A DNA stretch of 64,000 bases from Streptomyces rhizoryzae (GCF_023155275.1 NZ_JALMUV010000037.1:1-64000); one strand, 5' to 3'; positions 8,774 to 16,663 are shown, counted from the first letter of the stretch. Program-made: numbers and translations. Notes: generated by a model from the letters alone, not told the origin.

Positions 8774-9391
8774 TCAGACAGCGAGCTTCACCGAGCGGCC
8801 GTGCGGGTCGAGATGGCTCAGCGCGCCCGGTGAGGCCAGCCCCGGGAGGAGGTGTCTCCACAACGTCGTGACGCGCTCGGGGAGATCGGCGCGGTCGGTC
8901 GCGGCACGCGAGAACAACTGCACGCCCATGTAGGAGGAGACGAAGAGCTCCGCGGCCCGCTCCGGTGCCACGCCGGGCAGTAACTCGCCGTTCTCCCGGG
9001 CCTCGCGGAACATCGTGGTCATGATGTCCGTCCACGCCTGGTAGGGGACCAGCGGCTCCTCGCTGAAGGTGGTCTCCACCGCGATCCGGGTGCCGGCCTG
9101 GAGCAGCGGGTCGCTGCGCAGCGCCAGCGACACCTGGTGCGTGAAGTCGATCGCGTCCTGGAGGCGGGACTCGGTGACCGGCGGGAGGAACGGCTCGGTC
9201 TGCTCGCGGATGACCGCGCGCGCCAGGGCGTCCTTGGACCGGAAGTGGAAGTAGACGGCACCCTTGGTCACCCCCGCGCGCTGGATGATCTCGGCCATGG
9301 TGGCGGCCTGGTAGCCGCGCACGCCGATGACGTGGGCCGCGGCTTCGAGGACGGCGCGCCGGGTGCGCACTGCGCGTTCCTGCTTGACCAC
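8774..9391 (-). CDS. ArpA/ScbR-like TetR receptor 1
   Basis: TetR-family repressor of 205 residues with the gamma-butyrolactone-receptor look. The helix-turn-helix spans about 27-52, with the family-typical TKGAVYFHFRSKDALA. Trp120 in PYQAWTDIMTTMF aligns by position and context with the ligand-pocket tryptophan (Trp119) known to matter in ArpA. GTG at 9391 is chosen because GGAGG lies 7 bases upstream. Family knowledge: such proteins repress their own and AfsA-type genes until the diffusible ligand binds. Its promoter region carries an ARE-like repeat at 9484-9498, shared with the divergent reductase gene. It lies upstream of afsA on the same strand, 149 bp away. Confidence 0.9.
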   Translation of the reverse strand: MVKQERAVRTRRAVLEAAAHVIGVRGYQAATMAEIIQRAGVTKGAVYFHFRSKDALARAVIREQTEPFLPPVTESRLQDAIDFTHQVSLALRSDPLLQAGTRIAVETTFSEEPLVPYQAWTDIMTTMFREARENGELLPGVAPERAAELFVSSYMGVQLFSRAATDRADLPERVTTLWRHLLPGLASPGALSHLDPHGRSVKLAV

Positions 9392-9483
9392 CGATCATCC
9401 TCCGTATGCTCTCGTGGAGTTGTAGTGCCTGGGTGCGACCCGCTGCCGTGGCCGCGCAGTCTATTTCCGCATCATAAAGAAGC

Positions 9484-9498
9484 CAACCGTGCGGTATT
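9484..9498. promoter_or_regulatory. ARE-like receptor site between receptor 1 and the MDR gene
   Basis: CAACC-GTGCG-GTATT, the same pattern as 8704-8718 and 11359-11373. On the minus strand it touches a possible -35 TTGGCT with -10 TAGACT 17 bp downstream, the likely receptor 1 promoter. It is about 95 bp from each divergent start codon, so one site could control both genes. Confidence 0.65.
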
Positions 9499-9585
9499 CA
9501 TCGGCTGAGCGCCGTTCACGGCCGGATTCGGCGCCCGGGCGGAGCGGCGCCCGCGGTGCCGCCCGAGTGCGCAAGGAGCAGACCG

Positions 9586-10632
9586 ATGCCCGACCCCGCC
9601 GACCCCGCCGTCCCCGTCCCGCCGGGCCTCCCCGCCCTCCACCGGGAGGTGCGGCTGGCCCGCCGCGTCGGCGGTGCGGCGCTGACGGAACGTCACTTCA
9701 CGGTGGCGGAGGTCCCGGTGCCCAGGCCGGGGCCGGGCCAGGTCCTGGTCCGCACCCGGCTGATGGCGGTCACCGCGGCGACGCGGACCCGGATGACCGC
9801 CGCGCCGCTGCCGATGCCGTCGTTCGAGCCGGGGCGGCCGCTGTCGGGCGCCGCGATCGGCGAGGTGGTGGCCGCGCCCGGCGGGGACCCGGCCCCCGGT
9901 GACCTCGTCCACCACCCCTGCGGCTGGCGGGAGTACGCGGCCGTGGACCGGGACCGGGTGCGCCGGCTGGCGCCGGACGCGCTGCCGTTCCCCGCCGCGC
10001 ACCTCTCCCAGGGCGCGACCGCCTGGGGCGCGCTGCGCCGGGCCGCCGGGGTGCGGGAGGGCGACACCGTCTTCGTCAGCGGCGCGGCCGGCGGGGTGGG
10101 CAGCCTGGCCGGGCAGCTGGCCCGCCGGCTCGGCGCCGGCCGGGTGGTCGGCAGCACCGGCTCGGCGGCCAAGGCCGCACGGCTGCGCGCGGAGCTGGGC
10201 TACGACGCCACCGTCGTCCGCGGCGCCGGTCCCATCGAGGAGCAGCTGCGGGCCGCGGCGCCGGAGGGGATCGACGTCCTGCTGGACACCGTCGGCGGGG
10301 AGCAGCTCCGCGCGGCGCTCGCGGTGGCCCGCCCGGACGCCCGCTTCGCCCTGGTCGGCGCGCTCTCCAGCCAGCTGGGCGGCGGCGGGATGTCCTGCCC
10401 GGTCGAACTGGACTCCGCGGTGATCATCACTCGCCGGATCGCGCTGCGCGGTTTCGGGCTGCACGCCCACCCCGACCTGCCGGCGGAGTGGACCGCGGAG
10501 TTCGGCCGCGGGCTGCGGGACGGCTCGCTGGTCTTCCCGCACACCGTGCTCCGCGGCATCGAGCAGGCGCCGCGCGCGCTGTGCGAGCTCACCTCGGGCC
10601 GTCATGTGGGGTCCGTCCTCGTGGAGGTCTGA
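9586..10632 (+). CDS. MDR-superfamily NADP-dependent enone/quinone reductase
   Basis: Medium-chain dehydrogenase/reductase of 348 residues, of the zinc-free prostaglandin-reductase/CurA/quinone-oxidoreductase type. The nucleotide-binding SGAAGGVGS motif is near 165-173, followed by DVLLDTVGG. Enzymes of this kind reduce activated C=C bonds next to a carbonyl. The start at 9586 has AAGGAG 6-8 bases upstream; a longer in-frame start at 9556 lacks a good site. It is divergent from receptor 1 and shares its ARE-like site. In a butyrolactone cassette a C=C reduction of the butenolide intermediate is required, so this protein is a reasonable candidate; that role is inference. No SDR ketoreductase is present in the cassette. 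Confidence 0.85.
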   Translation: MPDPADPAVPVPPGLPALHREVRLARRVGGAALTERHFTVAEVPVPRPGPGQVLVRTRLMAVTAATRTRMTAAPLPMPSFEPGRPLSGAAIGEVVAAPGGDPAPGDLVHHPCGWREYAAVDRDRVRRLAPDALPFPAAHLSQGATAWGALRRAAGVREGDTVFVSGAAGGVGSLAGQLARRLGAGRVVGSTGSAAKAARLRAELGYDATVVRGAGPIEEQLRAAAPEGIDVLLDTVGGEQLRAALAVARPDARFALVGALSSQLGGGGMSCPVELDSAVIITRRIALRGFGLHAHPDLPAEWTAEFGRGLRDGSLVFPHTVLRGIEQAPRALCELTSGRHVGSVLVEV

Positions 10633-10652
10633 GCCCGGCGCGGACCGGGCGG

Positions 10653-11303
10653 TCAGCCCGCCGGCACCTGCGCCGGCGCCGGGATCCCGCCCGCCATCGC
10701 CCGGTCCGAGGGCGCCGGCAGCAGGTCCCACAGGCCGGTGACCGCCTCCGCGTCCCACCACGTCCGGTCGGCGCCGCCCAGGTGCAGCAGACCCACCACC
10801 ACCGACGTCAACAACTGGGCGGTACGGCGCGGTTCGGCGTCCGAGGGGCGCGGGCCGGTGAGCCCGCCCCCGCCGGCCATCCCGCCGGTGCCGCAGGTCA
10901 CCGCCTTGTCGAGGAAGAGCGCGTACCAGCGCTGCTCCAGGGCGTGGATGTCCAGACCGGGCGCGGTCTCCGGGCGCAGCCGCAGTCCGGCGCGCAGCAC
11001 CGCGTCCGACTGCACCCGGTCGAACAGCTCGACGGCGAAGTCCCGGACGGCGACGGTCAGCGGCTCGGGGGAGCGCAGGAAGCCCTCCTCGATGGCGTTG
11101 AGGGTGGCCAGCGCGGTGTCCCGGACGGCGAGGGTCAGGTCGTCCTTGGACGTGAAGTGGAAGTAGAGGGCTCCCTTGCTGAGGCGGGCCCGCCGGCTGA
11201 TCTCGACCATGCCCGCGGCGGGCACTCCCTTTTCCAGGAACGTCTCTGCGGCCGAGCGGATGAGCGCCTGGCGGCTCTGGATGGCGCGATGCTGCGTGGG
11301 CAC
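10653..11303 (-). CDS. ArpA/ScbR-like TetR receptor 2
   Basis: Second TetR regulator of the cassette, 216 residues from GTG 11303 (GGGACGG upstream); a longer frame from a TTG at 11333 is less likely. The helix-turn-helix includes LSKGALYFHFTSKDDL, closely like receptor 1, and Trp126 in EQRWYALF occupies the equivalent pocket position. It is convergent with the MDR gene (20 bp apart) and divergent from the HAD phosphatase. An ARE-like repeat lies 56-70 bp upstream at 11359-11373. Streptomyces often pair a true receptor with a pseudo-receptor that binds other ligands. This copy has an insertion rich in Gly (residues about 137-150) and a Pro/Ala-rich C-terminus, so it is the more divergent of the two. 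Confidence 0.85.
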   Translation of the reverse strand: MPTQHRAIQSRQALIRSAAETFLEKGVPAAGMVEISRRARLSKGALYFHFTSKDDLTLAVRDTALATLNAIEEGFLRSPEPLTVAVRDFAVELFDRVQSDAVLRAGLRLRPETAPGLDIHALEQRWYALFLDKAVTCGTGGMAGGGGLTGPRPSDAEPRRTAQLLTSVVVGLLHLGGADRTWWDAEAVTGLWDLLPAPSDRAMAGGIPAPAQVPAG

Positions 11304-11358
11304 GTGTCCGTCCCGTCTCTCGTACGACTGCAACGTGTGTGCAGTCTACAGAGAAAAC

Positions 11359-11373
11359 CAACCATGCGGTTCG
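11359..11373. promoter_or_regulatory. ARE-like receptor site between receptor 2 and the HAD gene
   Basis: CAACC-ATGCG-GTTCG is one of three near-identical inverted repeats in the cassette. It lies upstream of receptor 2 on the minus strand, next to a TAGACT -10-like element. The rest of the 450-bp gap to the HAD gene holds no ORF with coding character. Confidence 0.65.
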
Positions 11374-11529
11374 CTATGCTCGGGACAAATGGCCGGATCC
11401 GCCCGGCCCTGTCGTGAAGCCGCCGTCCCGGCGGTGGCCGGGCTTCCACTTCTCCGCCCCGGCCGCGGGTAACCAGTCTGGGCCCGTGCCGGAGCGCTTG
11501 TCGACCCGTCAGGGAGAGGCTAAGGCGCA

Positions 11530-11558
11530 TTGACAAACAGCGCAGGCGGTTTTTAAAT
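11530..11558 (+). promoter_or_regulatory. Candidate sigma-70-type promoter for the HAD gene
   Basis: A perfect TTGACA (11530-11535) is followed 17 bp later by TTAAAT (11553-11558), an unusually AT-rich patch. If used, it gives a leader of roughly 190 nt before the HAD start at 11755. Confidence 0.45.
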
Positions 11559-11754
11559 CTCCGAAGGCGGTAAACGGGACGATCCCTTCCGTTGCCGCCG
11601 CTTCGACGGTCGCGTACCGCCCTTGGACAGCGGTGCGCCACGGCGAGACCGCCTCTGCCGCCCCAGTCGTCGACCGCAGGCCCGCCCGACCAGCTGAGCC
11701 CGCACAGGCACCCGAGCCCCCGCACCCCATCGGAACCCGGAAAGGTCCCCATCC

Positions 11755-12555
11755 ATGCGCGTATCAATGGAAGTCGGCGAACGTCCTGTGAGAGGCGCGC
11801 GGAGCGCCGGCGGCGAGACGCTCAGGGCCGCCGTCTTCGATCTGGACGGCACCCTCGCCAACACCCTGCCCGCGATCAGCAAGCTGCTGGTCAAGGTGGC
11901 CGCGGAGCAGGGCTGTTCGGTGACCGCGCGGCAGGCGGCCGCGGCCATCGGCAAGCCCCCGGCCGCCGCGTTCGGCCGGCTGCTGGGCCGCCCCGAGGAG
12001 GACGGCCGGGTCCAGGCCGCCATCTCCCGCTACCGCGAACTGTTCGCCTACGAGGTCCTGTGCCAGGGCCCGCAGCTGCTCTACCCCGGAGTGACGGCCG
12101 GGCTGTCCGCGCTGCGCGCCCACGGCGTCGAACTCGCCGTCGCCACCTCCAAGACGACCCGCAGCGCCGAGGCCCTGCTGGATGTGATGGGCATCCGCGA
12201 CCTGGTCGGCCCGGTCGTCGGGCAGGACATGGTCCGGCGCGGCAAGCCGCACCCGGAGATGGTGCTGCGCGCGGCCGGCCGGCTGGGCGTCCCGGCCTGG
12301 CAGAGCGCGTACGTGGGGGACACCGTCGGGGACATGCGGATGGCGGTGACCGCGCGCATGGAGCCGGTCGCGGTCACCTACGGCAAGGGCACGTTCGGGG
12401 AGCTGGCCGCGGTCGCCGGGACGCGGATGTGCGGCTCGTTCAAGGACGTGGTGTCGGTGATCGCCGCCGCCCGGCCGCGTCCGTCGGCCGCCGCCGTGCC
12501 GGCCCGGCCGCGCGCCGCCGCCGTCCCGGTCGGCGCGTACCAGCGGCGCCGCTGA
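11755..12555 (+). CDS. HAD-superfamily phosphatase (phosphoglycolate phosphatase/beta-PGM-like)
   Basis: HAD hydrolase of 266 residues. Motif I DLDGT is at 29-33 (nucleophile first Asp), motif II TSK near 141, the motif III region is GKPHPEM, and motif IV is GDTVGD. A cap domain lies between motifs I and II, as in phosphoglycolate phosphatases. The ATG at 11755 has GGAAAGG about 9 bases upstream. The N-terminal 22 residues and the last 30 (Ala/Pro/Arg-rich) are low-complexity additions. It is divergent from receptor 2 across a 450-bp regulatory gap. A phosphatase is a required but often unassigned step after AfsA, because the condensation product carries a phosphate; methylenomycin furan clusters include one. 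Assigning this enzyme to that step is inference; a housekeeping role is possible. Confidence 0.85.
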   Translation: MRVSMEVGERPVRGARSAGGETLRAAVFDLDGTLANTLPAISKLLVKVAAEQGCSVTARQAAAAIGKPPAAAFGRLLGRPEEDGRVQAAISRYRELFAYEVLCQGPQLLYPGVTAGLSALRAHGVELAVATSKTTRSAEALLDVMGIRDLVGPVVGQDMVRRGKPHPEMVLRAAGRLGVPAWQSAYVGDTVGDMRMAVTARMEPVAVTYGKGTFGELAAVAGTRMCGSFKDVVSVIAAARPRPSAAAVPARPRAAAVPVGAYQRRR

Positions 12556-12696
12556 CCCTGTTGAGGGGCGCACGGGGCGCCCGCGGCCCAGGGGGAAGGA
12601 CGGGGCCGCGGGCGGGGGCGGCGACGGGAGGACGCGGGGGCCGCTGCGCGCGGGGGAACCGCCCGGTCCGGGGGAAGCCGGGCGGCGCGGGGGAGT

Positions 12697-13575
12697 TCAG
12701 CCGCCGTCCTGGGTGCGGGGCGGCCCGCCGATCACCTCGTGGACGTAGCGGGCGCCGGCCGCCCGGAGCGTGGTGTGCAGCCGGCCGAACACCTCGGCGG
12801 CGCGGCCGCCCGGCCAGTCCTCCGGCAGGAGGGGAGAGGGCAGACCGGGGTCCGCGTAGGGCAGGCGGCGCCAGGCGTCCAGGGCCGGCAGGTAGTCGCG
12901 GTAGGCCGCCTCGGGGGGTATCGTCCGCCGCCGCGACCAGCGCGCCAGGACCGGTTCGTGCGCGGCCAGGAAGGCGCGGTAGCGGGCGGCCAGGGCGTCC
13001 AGGTCCCACCAGCGGGCCACCGCCCGCGCGGTGGGCGTGAAACCGGCGTGGGTGCCGGTGAACAGCTCGACGTAGGTGCTCAGTTGGAGCCGTTCGAGGG
13101 TGTGCCGGGTCTCCTCGGCCAGGTGCGCGGGGGCGATCCACACACCGGGCGCGGCGGTGCCGAAGCCCAGCCGGGCCAGCCGGGAGCGCAGCAGGTGGCG
13201 CTTGTGCCGCTCCTCCTCGGGGACCGAGAAGACGGCCAGCACCCAGCCCTCCGGCCGGCCGGCGGCGGGCCGCCCGAAGATCCGGCGGTCGCCGTCCGCC
13301 AGCAGCTCCCGGCCCGCCTCCGACAGCCCGTACGCGGCGGCCCCGCCGGCCGTGCGCTCCGCGGCCAGCAGCCCGCGGCGCTTGAGCCGGGAGACCGCGG
13401 AGCGCACCGACGGCGGGTCCACGCCGAGCGTGCCGAGCAGCCGGATCAGCGCGGCCACCGGCACCGGGCCGTCCGCGCCGCCGGGGCCCGCCGGGCCGTC
13501 CGCGCCGCGCCCGTAGGCCCCGTAGAACGAGACGATCAGGGAGCGCGGGGTGTGCCGGTCGGTTTCGTCGCTCAC
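12697..13575 (-). CDS. PaaX-family transcriptional regulator
   Basis: 292-residue PaaX-type regulator. It has an N-terminal winged-helix region (SLIVSFYGAYG, then a segment containing SVRSAVSRLKRRGLL), a middle domain with VFSVPEEERHKRHLLRSRL, and the C-terminal domain with ARWWDLDALAARYRAFL. Family members repress aromatic-acid catabolic genes and are released by the aryl-CoA thioester (phenylacetyl-CoA in the type case). GTG at 13575 lies 4 bp after the ligase stop on the same strand, so it is cotranscribed with the anthranilate-CoA ligase. The expected effector is anthraniloyl-CoA and the expected targets are the shared sites at 4281-4310 and 15278-15307; both are inferred from context. 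Confidence 0.88.
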   Translation of the reverse strand: MSDETDRHTPRSLIVSFYGAYGRGADGPAGPGGADGPVPVAALIRLLGTLGVDPPSVRSAVSRLKRRGLLAAERTAGGAAAYGLSEAGRELLADGDRRIFGRPAAGRPEGWVLAVFSVPEEERHKRHLLRSRLARLGFGTAAPGVWIAPAHLAEETRHTLERLQLSTYVELFTGTHAGFTPTARAVARWWDLDALAARYRAFLAAHEPVLARWSRRRTIPPEAAYRDYLPALDAWRRLPYADPGLPSPLLPEDWPGGRAAEVFGRLHTTLRAAGARYVHEVIGGPPRTQDGG

Positions 13576-13579
13576 CGGA

Positions 13580-15187
13580 TCACTCTAAATCCCGGCCGCG
13601 CAGCCGGAAGCGCTGGACCTTGCCGGTGGGGGTGCGCGGCAGCGCGGTGCGGAAGACCACCTCCCGCGGGCACTTGTAGGGAGCTATCCGGGTTTTGACG
13701 AACGTCCGCAGCGCGGCCGCGGTCTCCTCCCCGGGCGGTACGCCGTCCCGCAGCACCACGTGCGCGACGACCACCTCGCCGCGCTCCTCGTCGGCCCGGC
13801 CGACCACCGCCGCCTCGGCGACGTCCGGGTGCCGGAGCAGCGCGTCCTCCACCTCCGGGCCGGCGATGTTGTACCCGGCCGAGACGATCATGTCGTCGGC
13901 GCGGGCGACATAGCGGAAGTAGCCGTCGCGGTCCCGGATGTAGGTGTCCCCGGTGAGGTTCCAGCCGTCCCGGACGTACCCGGTCTGCCGGGGGTCGGCG
14001 AGGTAGCGGCAGCCGGTCGGGCCGCGGACCGCCAGCAGGCCCGGCTCGCCGTCCGGCACCGGCAGCCCGTCGGGACCGACCACCCGGGCCTCGAACCCGG
14101 GCACCGGCAGCCCGGTCGTCCCGGGCCGTATCGCGTCGTCGGCGGCGGAGAGGAAGATGTGCAGCAGCTCCGTGGCGCCGATCCCGTTGATGATCCGCAG
14201 CCCGGTCGCCTCGTACCAGGCACGCCAGGTCGCCGCCGGGAGGTTCTCGCCCGCGGACACGCAGCGGCGCAGCGAGGACAGGTCGTGCCCGGGCAGTTCG
14301 GACAGCATCGCCCGGTAGGCGGTCGGCGCGGTGAACAGCACCGAGACCCGGTGCGCCGCGATGTCGCCGAGCAGGTGCGCGGTCCCGCCCCACTCCGCGA
14401 GGTACGCCGACGCCCCGGCCCGCAGCGGGAAGACCACCAGCCCGCCGAGCCCGAAGGTGAAGCCGAGCGGCGGGCTGCCGGCGAACACGTCGTCCGGGCG
14501 GGGCCGGAGCACCTGCGCGGAGAAGGTGTCGGCGATCGCCAGCACATCGCGGTGGAAGTGCAGGCACCCCTTGGGGCGCCCGGTGGTGCCCGAGGTGAAG
14601 GCGATCAGCGCCACGTCGTCGGAGGCGGTCGGCACCGCCTCGTACGGCGCGCCGCCGGGCCGCGCGCACCGGGCCAGGTCGTCCGGGGCGTCACCGCCGA
14701 ACGTGGTGATCCGCAGGCCCGGCACCCCGGCGCGGGCCAGGTCGCCGACCGAGCGGATGTCGCACAGCGCGTGCCCGACCCGGCCGATCCGGCAGATCGT
14801 GGCGAGTTCGCCGGGCCGGTGCGCGGCCAGCACCGTCACCGCCACCGCGCCCGCCTTCATCACGGCGAGCCAGCAGGCGGCCAGCCACGGGGAGGTGGGG
14901 CCGCGCAGCAGGACGCGGTTGCCCGGGACGACGCCGAGCGGGCCGGACAGGGTGTGGGCGATCGCGTCGACCCGGGCCCGCAGCTCCCCGTAGGTCCACA
15001 CCTCGCCGCCGGCGCCGAGGAACGCCGGCCGGTCCGCGCCCATCCGGGCGCAGGTGGCGTCCAGCAGCTCCGCGCCGCAGTTCAGCCGGTCGGGATAGCC
15101 CAGGTCGGTGAGGTGCGGCCACTGCTCGGGCGGTGGCAGTCCGTCGCGGGTGAAGGTGTCGGTGTGGGCCGAGGACCGTAGCTCCAT
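13580..15187 (-). CDS. Aryl-CoA ligase, probably 2-aminobenzoate (anthranilate)-CoA ligase
   Basis: AMP-forming acyl/aryl-CoA ligase of 535 residues. The P-loop-like FTSGTTGRPKGC, the adenylate motif region with YNIAGPEVEDALL, and the C-terminal lysine segment KVQRF are all visible. It has the overall form of benzoate/anthranilate-CoA ligases. It would activate anthranilate with ATP and CoA, the entry step for the fused monooxygenase/reductase at 5223-7562. ATG at 15187 follows AAGGGGGC. PaaX follows 4 bp downstream on the same strand, and the acyl-CoA dehydrogenase is divergent. The assignment to anthranilate rests on the pathway partners; salicylate or benzoate cannot be excluded from sequence alone. 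Confidence 0.88.
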   Translation of the reverse strand: MELRSSAHTDTFTRDGLPPPEQWPHLTDLGYPDRLNCGAELLDATCARMGADRPAFLGAGGEVWTYGELRARVDAIAHTLSGPLGVVPGNRVLLRGPTSPWLAACWLAVMKAGAVAVTVLAAHRPGELATICRIGRVGHALCDIRSVGDLARAGVPGLRITTFGGDAPDDLARCARPGGAPYEAVPTASDDVALIAFTSGTTGRPKGCLHFHRDVLAIADTFSAQVLRPRPDDVFAGSPPLGFTFGLGGLVVFPLRAGASAYLAEWGGTAHLLGDIAAHRVSVLFTAPTAYRAMLSELPGHDLSSLRRCVSAGENLPAATWRAWYEATGLRIINGIGATELLHIFLSAADDAIRPGTTGLPVPGFEARVVGPDGLPVPDGEPGLLAVRGPTGCRYLADPRQTGYVRDGWNLTGDTYIRDRDGYFRYVARADDMIVSAGYNIAGPEVEDALLRHPDVAEAAVVGRADEERGEVVVAHVVLRDGVPPGEETAAALRTFVKTRIAPYKCPREVVFRTALPRTPTGKVQRFRLRGRDLE

Positions 15188-15277
15188 GCGGGGTGCGCCC
15201 CCTTGGGCCGGTGGCCGCCGGGCGGCCGGGAGGGGTGGAGGTGGGGTGCCGTACGGATCCTCGTCAGCGTAACGTCT

Positions 15278-15307
15278 TCGTGACGGCAGTCAACAGACCG
15301 CGATAAC
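15278..15307. promoter_or_regulatory. Candidate PaaX-type operator, right arm
   Basis: Lies in the 170-bp divergent promoter between the ligase and acyl-CoA dehydrogenase genes. It begins TCGTGACGGCAGTCA and ends GCGATAAC, matching 20 of 30 positions with 4281-4310. The inner repeat is less perfect here. The shared segment is the best visible evidence that both arms are one regulon. Confidence 0.5.
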
Positions 15308-15357
15308 GTCCGCCGGGTCGTCACCGCGCCGGGCACCGCTACCAGGGGAGCCGCCTC

Positions 15358-16509
15358 GTGACCGCATTCGCACTGGGACCGGACGAAGAGGAGTGGTGCG
15401 CGCGGCTGCGCGCCCTGGCGGCCGGGCGGCTGCGGCCGCTGGCGGAGCGCGGCGAACCGGGCCGCGTCAACCGCCCGCTGGTCGCCGCCCTCGGCGAACT
15501 GGGCCTGCTGGCGCGCCTGTTCCCCGGCGGCGGCAGTCCGCGGGCGCTGGAGGTGTGCCTGCTGCGGGAGTCGCTGGCGCGGGAGTGCACGGAGGCGGAG
15601 ACCGCGCTGGCGCTCCAGGGGCTGGGGGCCTGCCCGGTCGTCCAGTCCGGTACGGACGCCCAACGGGAGCGCTGGCTGCCGGAGGTGACGGCCGGACGGG
15701 CGGTGGCGGCCTTCGCGCTGAGCGAGCCGGACGCCGGCTCGGACGCCGCCGCGCTGACCCTGGCCGCCGAGCCCGACGGTCCGGACCGCTGGCGGCTCAC
15801 CGGTGAGAAGTGCTGGATCTCCAACGCGCCCGAGGCCGACGTCATCACCGTCTTCGCCCGCACCGGCGGCGCGCCCGGCGCCCGCGGCATCACCGCCTTC
15901 CTGGTCCCCGCCGACCGCCCCGGACTGGGCGGCGAACGGCTGGACATGCTCAGCCCGCACCCGATCGGCACCCTCGTCTTCGACGGCACCCCGGTGACCG
16001 GCGCGGACGTCCTGGGGGAGGTGGGCGGCGGCTTCGGGGTGGCGATGCGCACCCTGAACCTCTTCCGGCCCAGCGTCGGCGCGTTCGCGGTCGGCATGGC
16101 GCAGGCCGCGCTGGACGCCGCGCTGGCGCACGCCGGCACCCGCACCGCGTTCGGCGGCCCGCTGAAGGACCTCCAGTCGGTCGGTCACCGCCTCGCCGAG
16201 ATGGCCACCCGCGTCGAGGCCGCCCGCCTGCTGGTCTACGCGGCGGCCGCCGCCTACGACCGCGGCGACCCCGGCATCGCCCGCCGCTCGGCGATGGCCA
16301 AACTCCTGGCCACCGAGACCGCCCAGGAGGTGGTGGACGCCGCCGTCCAGATCCACGGCGCCCGCGCCCTGCGCCGCGGCCACCTCCTGGAACACCTCTA
16401 CCGCGAGGTCCGCGCCCCCCGCATCTACGAGGGCGCCACGGAAGTCCAACGCTCCCTCATCGCCCGGGAGCTGTACCGGGAGCTGTACCGGGAGGGGGGA
16501 CGGGGGTGA
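15358..16509 (+). CDS. Acyl-CoA dehydrogenase (anthranilate catabolic arm)
   Basis: FAD-dependent acyl-CoA dehydrogenase of 383 residues. The middle beta-domain carries AFALSEPDAGSDAAA and EKCWISNAP, and the C-terminal helical domain carries FGGPLKDLQSVGHRLAEM with YEGATEVQRSLIARELY at the end. It would oxidise a cyclohexene-carbonyl-CoA or ring-opened intermediate downstream of the ring-reducing flavoenzyme. GTG at 15358 has AGGGGAG about 7 bases upstream. It is divergent from the ligase and shares the candidate PaaX operator. The last residues repeat RELYRELYREGG, encoded by a 12-bp duplication. A lower-GC segment begins about 130 bp after the stop. Confidence 0.9.
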   Translation: MTAFALGPDEEEWCARLRALAAGRLRPLAERGEPGRVNRPLVAALGELGLLARLFPGGGSPRALEVCLLRESLARECTEAETALALQGLGACPVVQSGTDAQRERWLPEVTAGRAVAAFALSEPDAGSDAAALTLAAEPDGPDRWRLTGEKCWISNAPEADVITVFARTGGAPGARGITAFLVPADRPGLGGERLDMLSPHPIGTLVFDGTPVTGADVLGEVGGGFGVAMRTLNLFRPSVGAFAVGMAQAALDAALAHAGTRTAFGGPLKDLQSVGHRLAEMATRVEAARLLVYAAAAAYDRGDPGIARRSAMAKLLATETAQEVVDAAVQIHGARALRRGHLLEHLYREVRAPRIYEGATEVQRSLIARELYRELYREGGRG

Positions 16510-16638
16510 GGGGTGGGGGCAGATGTCCCGGGAGAGACCAGCCGGCGCCATGACCTGCGGCGATGCGCGGGGTTCAGTCGCTGAGCTGGGAGAATGGTCT
16601 GTCAGTTGTTTCACGCTCGGGCCGGTTGATGAAGCCGG

Positions 16639-16663
16639 AAGTCCCAGAAAAGTCCCAGAGCGC
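16639..16663 (+). repeat. Left direct repeat bounding the 16.6-23.5 kb segment
   Basis: AAGTCCCAGAAAAGTCCCAG and five more bases. The same 20-mer recurs with two changes at 23505-23524 in the same orientation. Each copy is itself a doubled AAGTCCC. The segment between them has lower GC and accessory content, so the pair may be attachment-site or insertion scars. Confidence 0.5.

Noticed and set aside
7629..12555. An antibiotic biosynthetic cluster signalled by the AfsA gene
   Set aside because: No PKS, NRPS, terpene synthase or resistance gene occurs in the window. Only the signalling cassette is present.
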